Source of the DNA: Funneliformis mosseae
Lineage: Eukaryota; Glomeromycota; Glomeromycetes; Glomerales; Glomeraceae
NCBI GenBank assembly: GCA_910592005.1
Contig: CAJVPP010000013.1
Span: 1 to 64,000, forward strand
Reading direction: 5' to 3'
DNA: 64,000 nucleotides
In this document: piece after piece, positions 23,770 through 33,949 of the stretch
How positions within the stretch are numbered: the stretch's first letter is position 1
Layout of the letters: each line of letters starts with the position of its first letter
The notes under the pieces: model-generated
What the model saw: only the letters and a program-made list of their open reading frames with translations
Told to the model about the DNA's origin: nothing
Databases searched by the model: none
Made by a program: the position numbers and the translations under genes

Positions 23770-24520
23770 GAAATCATCACTTTTTATCACTAGGAAATTC
23801 TTTAACTTTATTTATTTTTAAGTTTTTACTTGAAGTTATTAACTGATTAAGATATTAAAATCTATCTAACTCTTAACTTTATTAATTTATATGTTAAAAT
23901 TAACAGATCTGTCAAGTATGAAAACTTGAAAGACAATACTATAAACAAATTTAATTAAAGAATTTAGATGATAAACTTAATTATAAATTATATATAAGGA
24001 TTATATTAAATTATTTGAAGATACGAAAAAGTAGAAAAATATAAGTTTTAATTGATTCCTTTATTAATATTAAAATTTATATTTACAAAATAATTTTGAA
24101 ACTTGTAAAATAATTATTTATAATATAAGCAAAAATTCTATCTATTTATATAAAATTTCTTTTATTATGACTAATTAAATTATTATTTTATAAATTAATT
24201 AATTTGATAGATAAAATACAAGTAAAATAAATAAACTAAAAATAATAAAAATAATAAAAATATATAATAAAATAATAAAATGTAGAATATTAAAAATAAG
24301 TATGAAATTGAGTATTTTTAGATTTTATTTAATTTGTAAAATTAGAGTATTTGAAAAATTAGCAAAATTATGTAGATTTTTCATATTTTTAGAATTCACA
24401 AAATTCTCAGTATTTTTAGAAATTGAAATTAAGAGATCACTATATTGTATTATTTATTTAATTTCATTATCATTAGTCAATTATTTTGCTAATATTGCTA
24501 TTGATATTAAATAAATTCTT
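23770..24520 (+). repeat. 850-bp dispersed repeat, copy 2 (no MITE)
   Basis: Partner of 16,260-17,115. It lacks the family D MITE and so preserves that insertion's empty site. Relative to copy 1 it has about 110 bp of extra sequence near 24,122-24,235. The 70-codon frame from 24,302 is the counterpart of the hydrophobic frame in copy 1. The amino acid pattern is fairly conserved between copies, but nothing identifies a gene. Confidence 0.65.
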
Positions 24521-24859
24521 TATTTTTAAAATGATATTAATTAATTTTGTTAATATTTAAATAATTATAAATTGATATTATATTATACTATTTTAATATA
24601 GATTCAAACACCTTTAGAAAATTCAAAAATGAATTAATTGTATTTATATAATTTTTTATAAAATTATTTATTAATTCTTAATACTATATACTTACCATAT
24701 CTATTAAAAATATATTTTTATTAAAATAAGATACAGTTATAAGACTATTTATTAGATACTATTTATTAGTTAATAAAATAATAATAAAAAGAAAATAGAA
24801 ATGAAGTATAAAAAGATATATAGTATAAAATATAATATTTTAGTATAATTAGTGATATA

Positions 24860-26180
24860 TAGAGGGTGATCACGGATATCTAAATAATTAATTAAACTAT
24901 TTAAATATACTTATTATATTAACTTTTTTTTTAGAATAAGCAAAAAAATTTATTTGTTCTGAACATTTCCTATATTTTTTATTAAAAAAAATAAAAACTA
25001 ATACTTTGTTAAACCACCTTCAGCTGCTATACATGCTTGAATGCGACGGGGCATACTTTCAACCAAATTTTGAATATACTCAAGTGGAATTGAACGCCAA
25101 GCATATTTTACCTTACGTTCTAAATCTTCCACATTTTTAGGTTGATTAGGCAAGTTACGAAGTTTCTTATCAACTTCATTTCAAAGATTTTCAATAGGAT
25201 TTAAATCAGGACTTTGTGCAGGCCAGGGTAGCATGAAAATCTTAAAGGCGTTATGAATATTAGCAGCAATCTTTATTCGATGAGGTGGAGCATTATCCTC
25301 TTGAAAAATTCCTTATTATGAGAAACTAATTTGTAAATTGAAGGAATAGTATGCCTCTGTAACACTTTTGCATATCTTTGTCCTGTTACAGATTCGCGAA
25401 GAGGAACAAGAGGTTCCAGCCCATACCACGAAAAGCATCTCCAAAATATTCGACTAGGACTGTACTTTACTATAGCAGTTAAACAAGAAGTATCAAAATC
25501 TTCTTTTGGTATACACCACACATGTAAGCTATGACCTTGTGAAAATTGACTAAATGTTGATTCATCAGACCATACAACTTTCTTCCATTTTGTAATTGTC
25601 TAATCTTTTCATTCTAATGCCTAAGCCAATCTTTTTTCTTTATTATTTTCAGAAATTAATGGTTTAGAGTGGGCAACACATAAACATAAGCTAACTTTTT
25701 TAAGAGTCTGACGAATTGTAATAGTTGAAACTTTTTTTTTTTTTTAGTCCATAATTCTTGAATTTTTTGAGTGGTAAGGCAACGATGCTTTGAATTTTGT
25801 ATAACAATCTTTTTGAATTAAGATTATGCATTTGAATTAAAAAGTGGCTTCAGGTCATAACATTTTTTTGGTATTGCAAAACCAGTTTCTTTAAAACATT
25901 TTATCGCATCATGGACAGTTGTTTTATCACATTGTATAATGTCAGCAATTTTTTAATATAAATTACCTCATTTTTGGCCGTAAAGAATTGCTCTATATTG
26001 TTCAGCATTCAATTCTTTTGTTTTAACCATTTTTATTCGAAAGAAAATTATTTGTTATTATTATGATTGACATCTATTTATATTCTAAACAAATGCTTAA
26101 ATTAGAAATATATGTAAACATGTAAACAAAGTGAATAAATAAAAAGTATTTATCGTTCAGATACCTGTGATCACCTTCTG
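24860..26180 (-). mobile_element. Tc1/mariner element, 1.32 kb
   Basis: Terminal inverted repeats of about 28 bp: the right end in reverse complement starts CAGAAGGTGATCACAGGTAT and the left starts TAGAGGGTGATCACGGATAT. They are flanked by TA at 24,858-24,859 and 26,181-26,182. The element is complete in length and holds one minus-strand transposase pseudogene (24,998-26,030). Confidence 0.88.
24998..26030 (-). pseudogene. Tc1-type transposase pseudogene
   Basis: Starts at the ATG at 26,028-26,030 (MVKTKELNAEQYRAILYG) and ends at the TAG at 24,998-25,000 (AAEGGLTKY). The N-terminal helix-turn-helix region is followed by the DDE_3 core: D1 in VVWSDESTFSQF, D2 in a decayed EDNAPPH segment at the frameshift near 25,290-25,310, and D3 in PAQSPDLNPIENLWNE. 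The full length, about 340 codons, matches Tc1 transposases. There are several stops (TAG, TAA, TGA) and at least two frameshifts, so it is inactive. The 82-codon open piece at 25,273-25,521 is a part of this gene, not a separate one. Confidence 0.9.
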
Positions 26181-26182
26181 TA

Positions 26183-27400
26183 GTTAATTATATAAAAAGT
26201 GATATAGTAATAATATAAATAGTTATGTAATTAGTGATATAATATTAAAGCAATTAACTATATATTTATAATTAGCTATATATAAGATATTTACTACTAT
26301 ATACCTTCAAAATTAAGCACTTTTTTATTTTAATTTCAGGTATAATTGCTAAATTTTTAATCTCAAAAGCTATGCAAAAATGATAAATACTTTATATTTA
26401 GAATATATTTTATTTAAGGATCATATAAAAGAATTTATAAAATAAAATTTTATGAAAGTGGATATAATTTAGCAGTAATTCTAGATATATTAGTGGTAAA
26501 TAATAATAGTAATAATAGTAATAGTAATAGTGATGGTGATCATTAATAATAATGAAAAATATTGATGATAATAAATTCTTTTAAATAAAATAATAAAAAA
26601 TATTGAAATTTATAAAATATTTAATAAATCAGGTTTGTTTTAACATTTATTTTATTTTTAGATATTAAAAAATATGATAATATTTATTTTTAAGAAATAT
26701 CTATTTTTATTCTGAATACAATATATTTAGAATAAAATAAAAGATAAAATATCAAAAAAATAGAAAACTCAAAATAAATACAGATAGAAATGCAGAAAAG
26801 AAATACAGAAAGTAGGAGAAATATAGAAACAGAGAATATTTTAAAGAGAAATTAAAGAAAATAATAGAGATATTTTAAAAGTATATGAGAGTTTTCTATC
26901 AAACCGTATTTCATAAAAATCCAATTACTAAATATTAAAAAATTTTTTTTTGTTTAGTAATTACAGAGCATAATTTAGTCACTTTGTTCAAAGTAAATCA
27001 ACTTTGATTATTAATTGAAAAATGTTTAGCGAGTTATAAACTACTTGTATATAGATTTTCATCAAAGTTATTTGATACATTTTTTTTTATATAAATTTAA
27101 AACAAAAATTTATCAATTCATTTTTAATTAAAAGTCACATGATTTATAACGATCATTTCTATTTGTAAATTTCTAGAATGTAGATCATTTACATATTTAA
27201 AAATTCTATAGTATAAGTAATTTTTGTTTATAAAATACTGTATATCTTTTTTTTAATAAGAAATTACAAAACAAAATTTATTTGTAATTTTATTTAATAT
27301 ATTGCAGTAACAAATGTTTTAAAGAAATTTGATTTTATTAAAGTTATTTGACTATATTTAGGCAATTAATATAAATATTTTTAGCAAATTATAGAATTAA
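26183..27400. other. AT-rich DNA with a trinucleotide tract
   Basis: AT-rich sequence. A (TAA/TAG)-type trinucleotide tract lies at about 26,498-26,570, and a short perfect palindrome around AATTACTAAA lies at 26,921-26,962. No gene is seen. Confidence 0.45.
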
Positions 27401-27808
27401 TTTCATCATGATGCATTTTATATTTAGTGAATAGAATATATTCAACTGGTGTTTTCAAAATGCTGCTTTTACTCTTCGTGTATGAAATATGAAATTGGTG
27501 AATAAGATTAGTGATTGTTTTGACAAAACATTTTATTTTTAATCATATGTAATATTTTCGTATGTTAAAAATAAAAGTAAATATCTGCAATTATTTAATA
27601 GAATAAATATCTACTGCAGCATAGTTCATTACATGAAATACATTGCGTAGTTGAATTTAACGTAATAGTAAAAAATAATGCAGCTTTTAATTTAAAAGCT
27701 TTAATTAGACGTTTTGTCAACTAAAATAATTACATTTTGCATAAATATTTCAAAACTGGATAGATTGAATTGATTATTAATATATATTACTATATATAAA
27801 ATAATTAA
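27401..27808 (-). other. 3' flank of the Fanzor-like gene; candidate guide-RNA region
   Basis: Downstream of the Fanzor-like reading frame on the minus strand the sequence becomes less AT-biased, with short GC-containing blocks (for example AAAGCAGCATTTTGAAAAC in minus-strand sense). In TnpB and Fanzor loci the guide (omega) RNA comes from the region that overlaps or follows the 3' end of the gene. This position is the only basis for the suggestion; I see no conserved structure. Confidence 0.2.
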
Positions 27809-29961
27809 TTAATATATGCATATAGTGAATTTACTATACACAAACAACCCATCAAGTAAAGCTCAGAGAAAAATTCTTCAAGCACTATTAATATCCCTAT
27901 CTATCACTATTTTACATTTATTATATTTAAACAATTTGTTGCTACTCAGGTTATATTTAATAAATCCATAACAATTGCATAAAGTAAATAGATATTAAAA
28001 ATGATGAAAAAATAAAAATAAATGTGAAAAAGAAATAAACAACCTGCAAATTTTACTTATATATGTTTCATTTGAATAATGATCTTTTACCTAATTCTTC
28101 AGCCTTGAAAATAAGATGATTATGAAATCAACTGTGAGCTCAGGTAAGCATTTTGTAAACTGTTTTTGAATTGATTTTTCTATTAAGATGATGAGATATA
28201 GCAGATTCATTAAAAGGTAATATAATAATAACATCAAAGTTTAAAAGAAACCATAAGCAACTTTTTTATGATATTCATTAATAAGATTTTAAATATGAAG
28301 GCGTAAATGGACCAGAGCTCTCTTTATTGAATTTCTCTTTTTAGAAGAAGCACAAGTAGTTCTACAAATATAATAATAATTAAGAATCTTATAAAAGAAT
28401 AAAAATATATATATATAAAAATAATATATCAAGAAATAAGATTATTTAAAGATAAAGACAAATGGAATATACGATTAATATCTAAATTACTAAATCAACT
28501 ACATCTTTTGAATGGAGAATACTAAGACCAGCCAGTACAAATACTAGGATCAATAAAATAACATTAAGATTTTCAGTGATTTGAATATCATCACAATTTT
28601 CAATATTTTTACCTGTTATAATATAAAAGATAAATTAATAATAAATTTATTTAAAAACCTATAGAAAAAAGCTAAACATATCATATACCTAAATAAATAT
28701 CTAATAATTTAATTTTTTATTAAATATTAATTTTGAATCCATTAAAATCTTTTCTTTCAAATTTAACTATTTATGATTTTTTTTTGACGATATTCATGAT
28801 ACAATAGAAAAAGAAGAGGATTTTTGTCTTTATAACGATTTATTGATTTGATAATTTTTTTATTATGTAAAAGACAGATATAGAATTTAAGTGATTCATG
28901 ACAATATTGAGAATGAATAGTAATTGTTTACTGATTATCCTATTTTGATAAAAAATAATAAAACATTAATATTGATGACAATGCAATATATTTATATAAT
29001 TATCAAAATATTTTTTTATATATACTTTTTTTCTTTAAAAATGAAGATGATGTTTTTATATTTAATTTTATTATTTTGATAGATAACTTCATTTCGAACT
29101 TGAATTATATATGTAATAGTATGGTTAAACATCTCATATAAATAGTCTTTCATAAAACTCCATTTAAAAGTATGTGAAATCTTAAGTTTAAAAAGAGATT
29201 GAAACCAAAATTGACGAGTTGATAAATTACCATAGTTGAAATTCATGACCATCATGTTAAAAACAAATCTGTATATAATATATAAAGTTAAAAATTACAA
29301 TGTTTTTAAAAGAAACAATAATGAAAACAAAATACTTAGCATAACTAATCTATTATTTTAACAAAGTTTTCTATGAGGAATTTGGATACACTCTAACCTT
29401 TAGAAATTGAGTTAGATTAGCCTTCTTTTGACATTTTGAGTGATAAGTTAACTTTAATAGCTTTTTACATTTTCTGTTGCTATTATTTTCATTCTTGTCA
29501 ATATCTATACAGTATATTGGCTAGCTAATATTATTAGATAAATAAAGGATAAATAAATAAATTTTGAATAAACCTTACTGATCATTTTCCTTAGATGGCA
29601 AGGATATTTTAACAGAGTTTGGTTTCATATTTGGAGAAGCCATCTTATAAGAGAACCAAGAGTCTTGTATCATTAAATTTAAGAAATTATTTGATATCAT
29701 ATGCGAATTAATATAATCAATCCCTATAGGAAACCACAACTTTTGCGACTATTCTATGACTTACTTATTTCAGTATAATTTACAAGCTGAATTTTTTGAA
29801 GTTGATGCCACTTTTAATGAGTTTGTGTTAGGCACACTGTTGTTGCCTTTTAAGTTTTTTTTTTGCACTTGAAACTTCATAACTTTTTTGTATGATAAAG
29901 AAGGTGGAGGAAGAGGGAGAGGAGAAAGTAGTGGTGATGGTGGTGGTGGTAATAGCATCAT
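27809..29961 (-). pseudogene. Fanzor/TnpB-like RNA-guided nuclease, decayed
   Basis: Reading down the minus strand from 29,961: a Pro-rich N-terminus; a segment with SWFSYKMASP (about 29,620-29,670); an intron-like GTAAGG near 29,570; a basic helix segment KVRVYPNSS..KTLLK (29,337-29,402), the start signature of TnpB/OrfB proteins; RuvC-I with IDPSICTGWS.YSP (Asp 28,549-28,551); RuvC-II with DVIIILPFNESAI (Glu 28,206-28,208), then RKINSKTVYKMLT; a remnant zinc ribbon (27,930-27,990, reduced cysteines); and RuvC-III with KCKIVIDRDINSA (Asp codons within 27,893-27,901). The frame ends at the TAA at 27,809-27,811. In order and spacing these are the RuvC nuclease parts of Fanzor, the eukaryotic TnpB relative. 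Many stops (TGA at expected Trp/Arg, TAA/TAG at Gln) and frameshifts make it inactive. No terminal repeats have been identified. Confidence 0.82.
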
Positions 29962-31003
29962 TGAATAAGAATTAAAAGTAAACTGTCTGATGTAAGCATT
30001 TGATCTCTATATGCAATGGAAGGGTAATTTGACAGCTATAGAAATGATAATGTTAAATTTTGGTTAAATGAAAAAAAATACCCGAACCTATAAATACAAG
30101 TAGATAATGACTTTACTGATTAGGATTTAAAATTGAAGGGTATTGGCTTGAAGTTTGTTTACAAATAGTTGTAAAGGTGATTTCACATGCTGATTTTTTT
30201 TGTTTTATATTGAACAAACATTATATATCAAAGAAATGGTTTAAAAACTTTATTTGAGACAATAGCAAGTTAAAATAGGATAAAGATAAACTTTTTATTT
30301 CATTATGATTCTCAAAGTATAATGAAAGTTTCTTCATAATACTATATAAAGATATGCTAATTTTCCCAAATAGTTTTTAAACCTGTAAAGAGCAAGAAAG
30401 AGATGTTATCTTAAACTCGTATTCAGAATAGCGATTTGGAGTATAAAAAGGTTTAAAAGTTTTGAGAAGCTATAAAAATGAGTTTAATATTAGTATTTTA
30501 CTGAGTATTTATTACAAAAGTACAAATAATAATGGGTATTCCAAAGTTCTTTTGATAGATGAGGTAACTATTTACAACTTTGTACTTTTTCTTAAATAAA
30601 ATTTAATGTTTTTTATTTAAATTGCTCTGTTACATCTTTTAAAATATTCTTTGCAATTATTTCAATTTTTAGTAAAAGATATCTATTGTGTAGTCAACTA
30701 ATTACGGAGAACAGGTAAGAATTTAAATACTAACTAGAATTGTCATTTCAAATAACTTTTTTTGTTTTATAATTGTTTATCATTTTTTGCATTCTTTCAT
30801 AAAACTCTGTTTTTTAGGATTTCAGATCATATTTTTCTTTTAGTATCTTCATATTACTTTAAGAATGAATGGTTCAGTAACTGATTTAATGCATATCAAA
30901 TATAAAATAATAAATTTTTAGAAATCTGTTAATAACAATAATGGCCATCCAAAAAATTATGGTTAATCATTCAATTCTGATACTTTACTCATATGATGAA
31001 TAT
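29962..31003. other. Intergenic DNA between Fanzor-like and DDE elements
   Basis: Moderately AT-rich, no useful open frame. It would include the 5' flank and promoter of the Fanzor-like gene, but no element end can be marked. Confidence 0.4.
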
Positions 31004-33660
31004 AGTGCAAATGGCTTAGTCACATTCAAGGATTTTTAATGATTTCAAAATGTAAAGGAATTTTATTTAAATATATAACTATTAAAAAAAATACGTAATT
31101 TAATAGTTTTTGATATAGTCTACAAAACTATATATTTTTTTTGTTCATTTTATTATAAAAAATTTTTTTAGTTAGAATTTTTTCAACGCTAATTTTAATA
31201 GTAATAGAGAAATTTTCAGTATCATCAGTATCATATAAAAGAATATTATTGGTGTATATTACTCACATGATCATATTTGATTAGCGAAAAAATGTTTTTG
31301 TATCTTACATGTTACTAAATTCTTTTAAAATGGTTTTAAGAACTCTATGATAAGACTGATACCACTTGACTGCAAAAACAGCCACTTTACCTGAAAGTTC
31401 AAGTTTATAAGCACTCATGTAATGTGCAGAATGACAGGAGAACTGGTGAATTTTCATTAGGCTAATGGAATCTAATGCACACGATACAACTTTTTTAAGA
31501 TAATTGAATGAATAATTACAGTAAAGACGTGAGTACCGCTTCGCTTCTGCCCAAAAGGACTCATATAATTAAGTTCACAGTGAAATTTCAGGTAGAATAT
31601 ACACATATATCCAGCTGCTTCAATAACCTAAAAAAATAAGTATTTTATGTGTTTTATTATATTTGAAATAATGAATATCATATTAATTATAACTTACCTC
31701 CTGTAGATGTATTCTTTATGATGCAAAGTCAGGTTGAGCAGAAAGGATGTATGTTGCATAACAGTCCAGTTTATTTGATTCAAAATTATGTTGTGAACAT
31801 GCATTACATTTTCTTTTCAAACCTAGTATCCACAAATCATGCTTTTTAAGAATCTATCAGATACCTTTAGGCTTTATAATACTGTCAACATCTGTAAATG
31901 TCATGATATGAGACAAACTATTAGGCAATTTACTATCACAGAGGAGTAGTTGTTTTCTACCATCCTTTATGTTTATTCTTGAAACTACTAATGCATCATC
32001 AGCAAATGCATTGTGGTTGCAACTGTTATCAAATATGAACAATACAACTTTTTTCAGATGAGTATATTCTAATATTGGGATGGCTCACTCTTTCACCTGT
32101 TTAATAACATTTTCATTTTTTCATCAGCTATCATGATTTGTACTAGGATACATTGTAATGCAAGCTTCAGTGTACATAAGCTGCTCACTATCAGGAAGTA
32201 AATCATTAGTAGAACAATCTCTTCTGAGAGTCAGAGTCGTTCAATAAACTTACAAAAAAAGTTGCTTATGTGAATTCTAAGACCTTGCGATTTGCGACTA
32301 AGTTGATTCTCTTCCGCTAAACCTCAAACCTTAATAATATCATCATTAGTATAAAAAATTGATTCATCATGAGTAATGGGAATGATTTTAGAAACATTTG
32401 GTAGAATTATAGGTGAAATGACCTGTTTTAAATCTTCGCCTTCATAGGTAATCATTCGTTCTTGCAATTCTGCCTATTGCTGTAAAAATCGATGCCTATC
32501 TGCTACTATATCTTCATACTCATAACCATCAAAGTAAATATTCTTTAAATGGTCTTTATATTCCCAGCTAAGTATATGCAGCCATTCACGTACAGTTGAG
32601 CATGAGATACTTGTTTTTCTTCTATTTCAAGAGCAAGGATAACCTCATCCTTGATGAATTTTATGAAATCAGCAACATTCAATTTGAATTTATATACACA
32701 TAAATATTCAGTAACTTGCAATTTGAAGTCTTTATAAAGAAGAAGAGACTTAACTTTTGCATAATGACTACATTTAGACGTAACTATTATACCATTTTTA
32801 AGCCATTGGTTTGCTCACAAATAGATAAGTCGTGCTTGCCAAGGATCTTTGTTTAAGTTTTGGATAAGAAGATTACTTGCATCCATCTTGGTAAATCTGT
32901 AATCCCAGACAAGATAGAGAAATTGACTTACTTTTTGAAGCCATAAATCATCTTTCTTCTTCTTTAATAATGAATTCAGAGATTCTAAAGTGAATTCATT
33001 ATCATCATCGCTGCTGTCATATGTGTTTTCAAATGTGAAGAATGTGGATTTGTATCAAGTTCAGCAGTAACTTCATTTGTTGAAAACATTTTAGTAATCT
33101 TTTTAGAACCAAAGGCTGCTTTTTGCCAATATACTCTTTTATTACGTAATGTTGATTGTGCATTACCATTGTAAACATGTCTACGTAAACTTATATTTCA
33201 TGTATATATCTTTTTTGCATTTTCAATTAGTTATTCTAATGTATTTAATTGCAATTCTTTCATTCCATTCGTAATTTCTTCATCATCGAATCAAGTTCCT
33301 CACCTTCTATCTAAAAAGTATTAAATCATGATTCATTAATCATATCGGGTTCAGCATCTAATAATTCTAAAAACACTTAGAGATTTTTTTCTTGCTTCTA
33401 ATGCTTCTTAATAGCATCCCAAGACTATTTAGTACATTTATTTGGTTTTGGCATTGTAATTTTATTTAATTGAATAAGTTAATAAAGCGAAAAGATATAA
33501 AATATTACAAAATGATACGCGTTTAAAAACGATCACGTGATTATATATTCCTGTCACGTGTTGGTCTTTTAACCAATAAAATGTCGAATTGAATTTGGTA
33601 ATGATCGGCACAAATTTCAGCGGTGGCTTAGCCATTTGATGCGACTAAGCCGTTTGCACC
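31004..33660 (-). mobile_element. DDE transposon, copy 2, with clear inverted ends
   Basis: 2,657 bp. The left end reads AGTGCAAATGGCTTAGTCAC and the right end in reverse complement reads GGTGCAAACGGCTTAGTCGC, followed on both sides by AT.CAA. ATAT (or TA) flanks both sides (31,000-31,003 and 33,661-33,664). It contains a minus-strand transposase pseudogene of the same family as 19,267-21,489. The right end is less than 300 bp upstream of the golgin start codon, so its terminus may sit in that gene's promoter region. Confidence 0.8.
31330..33454 (-). pseudogene. DDE transposase pseudogene, second family member
   Basis: Begins at an ATG at 33,452-33,454 (MPKPNKCTK). D1 lies in THDESIFYTNDD (Asp 32,366-32,368), D2 in FIFDNSCNHNAF (32,028-32,030) and E in YLKFHCELNY (31,574-31,576). 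A GTAAGT...AG intron is visible at about 31,630-31,700, between an exon ending HLQEV and one starting IEAAGYMCIFY. The C-terminus (LELSGKVAVFAVKWYQSYHR) ends near 31,340. In-frame stops occur at expected Gln and Trp codons, and a frameshift follows the FHCELN block. The 61-codon open stretch at 31,857-32,042 is part of this gene. It aligns with copy 1 through the core (DNS.NH, KPKGI, FHCELN). Inactive. Confidence 0.85.
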
Positions 33661-33949
33661 ATATAACTTATCACAAATTTTTAATACGGGACGCTAATCA
33701 GGTTAAGGCTTAAGGCTTATGATAAACACCGGTAATACTACAAAAAAAGAATTAGTATGGTTGATGGAAAATATTTTGACTCGCATAACTCGCGGGAAAT
33801 TTATAACTCCAAGATTTTTAATTTTTAATAAACGAAGAGTATTTTCAGCAACTACGAATCATAATATTCAACCTAATATCCTTTTAAAACATACTGTAAT
33901 AATTTCTTTAACACTTTGTGTTTTAAATAAAACCCATAATAATATAATA
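33661..33949 (+). promoter_or_regulatory. Short upstream region of the golgin gene
   Basis: Only 289 bp separate the DDE element end from the chosen golgin ATG. An in-frame ATG at 33,719 would add 77 residues of poorly conserved-looking sequence. I prefer 33,950 because the peptide from there (MFTNIKDRLNHIKEK) resembles golgin N-termini. Two CACGTG motifs lie just left, inside the transposon end (about 33,534 and 33,553). Confidence 0.35.
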
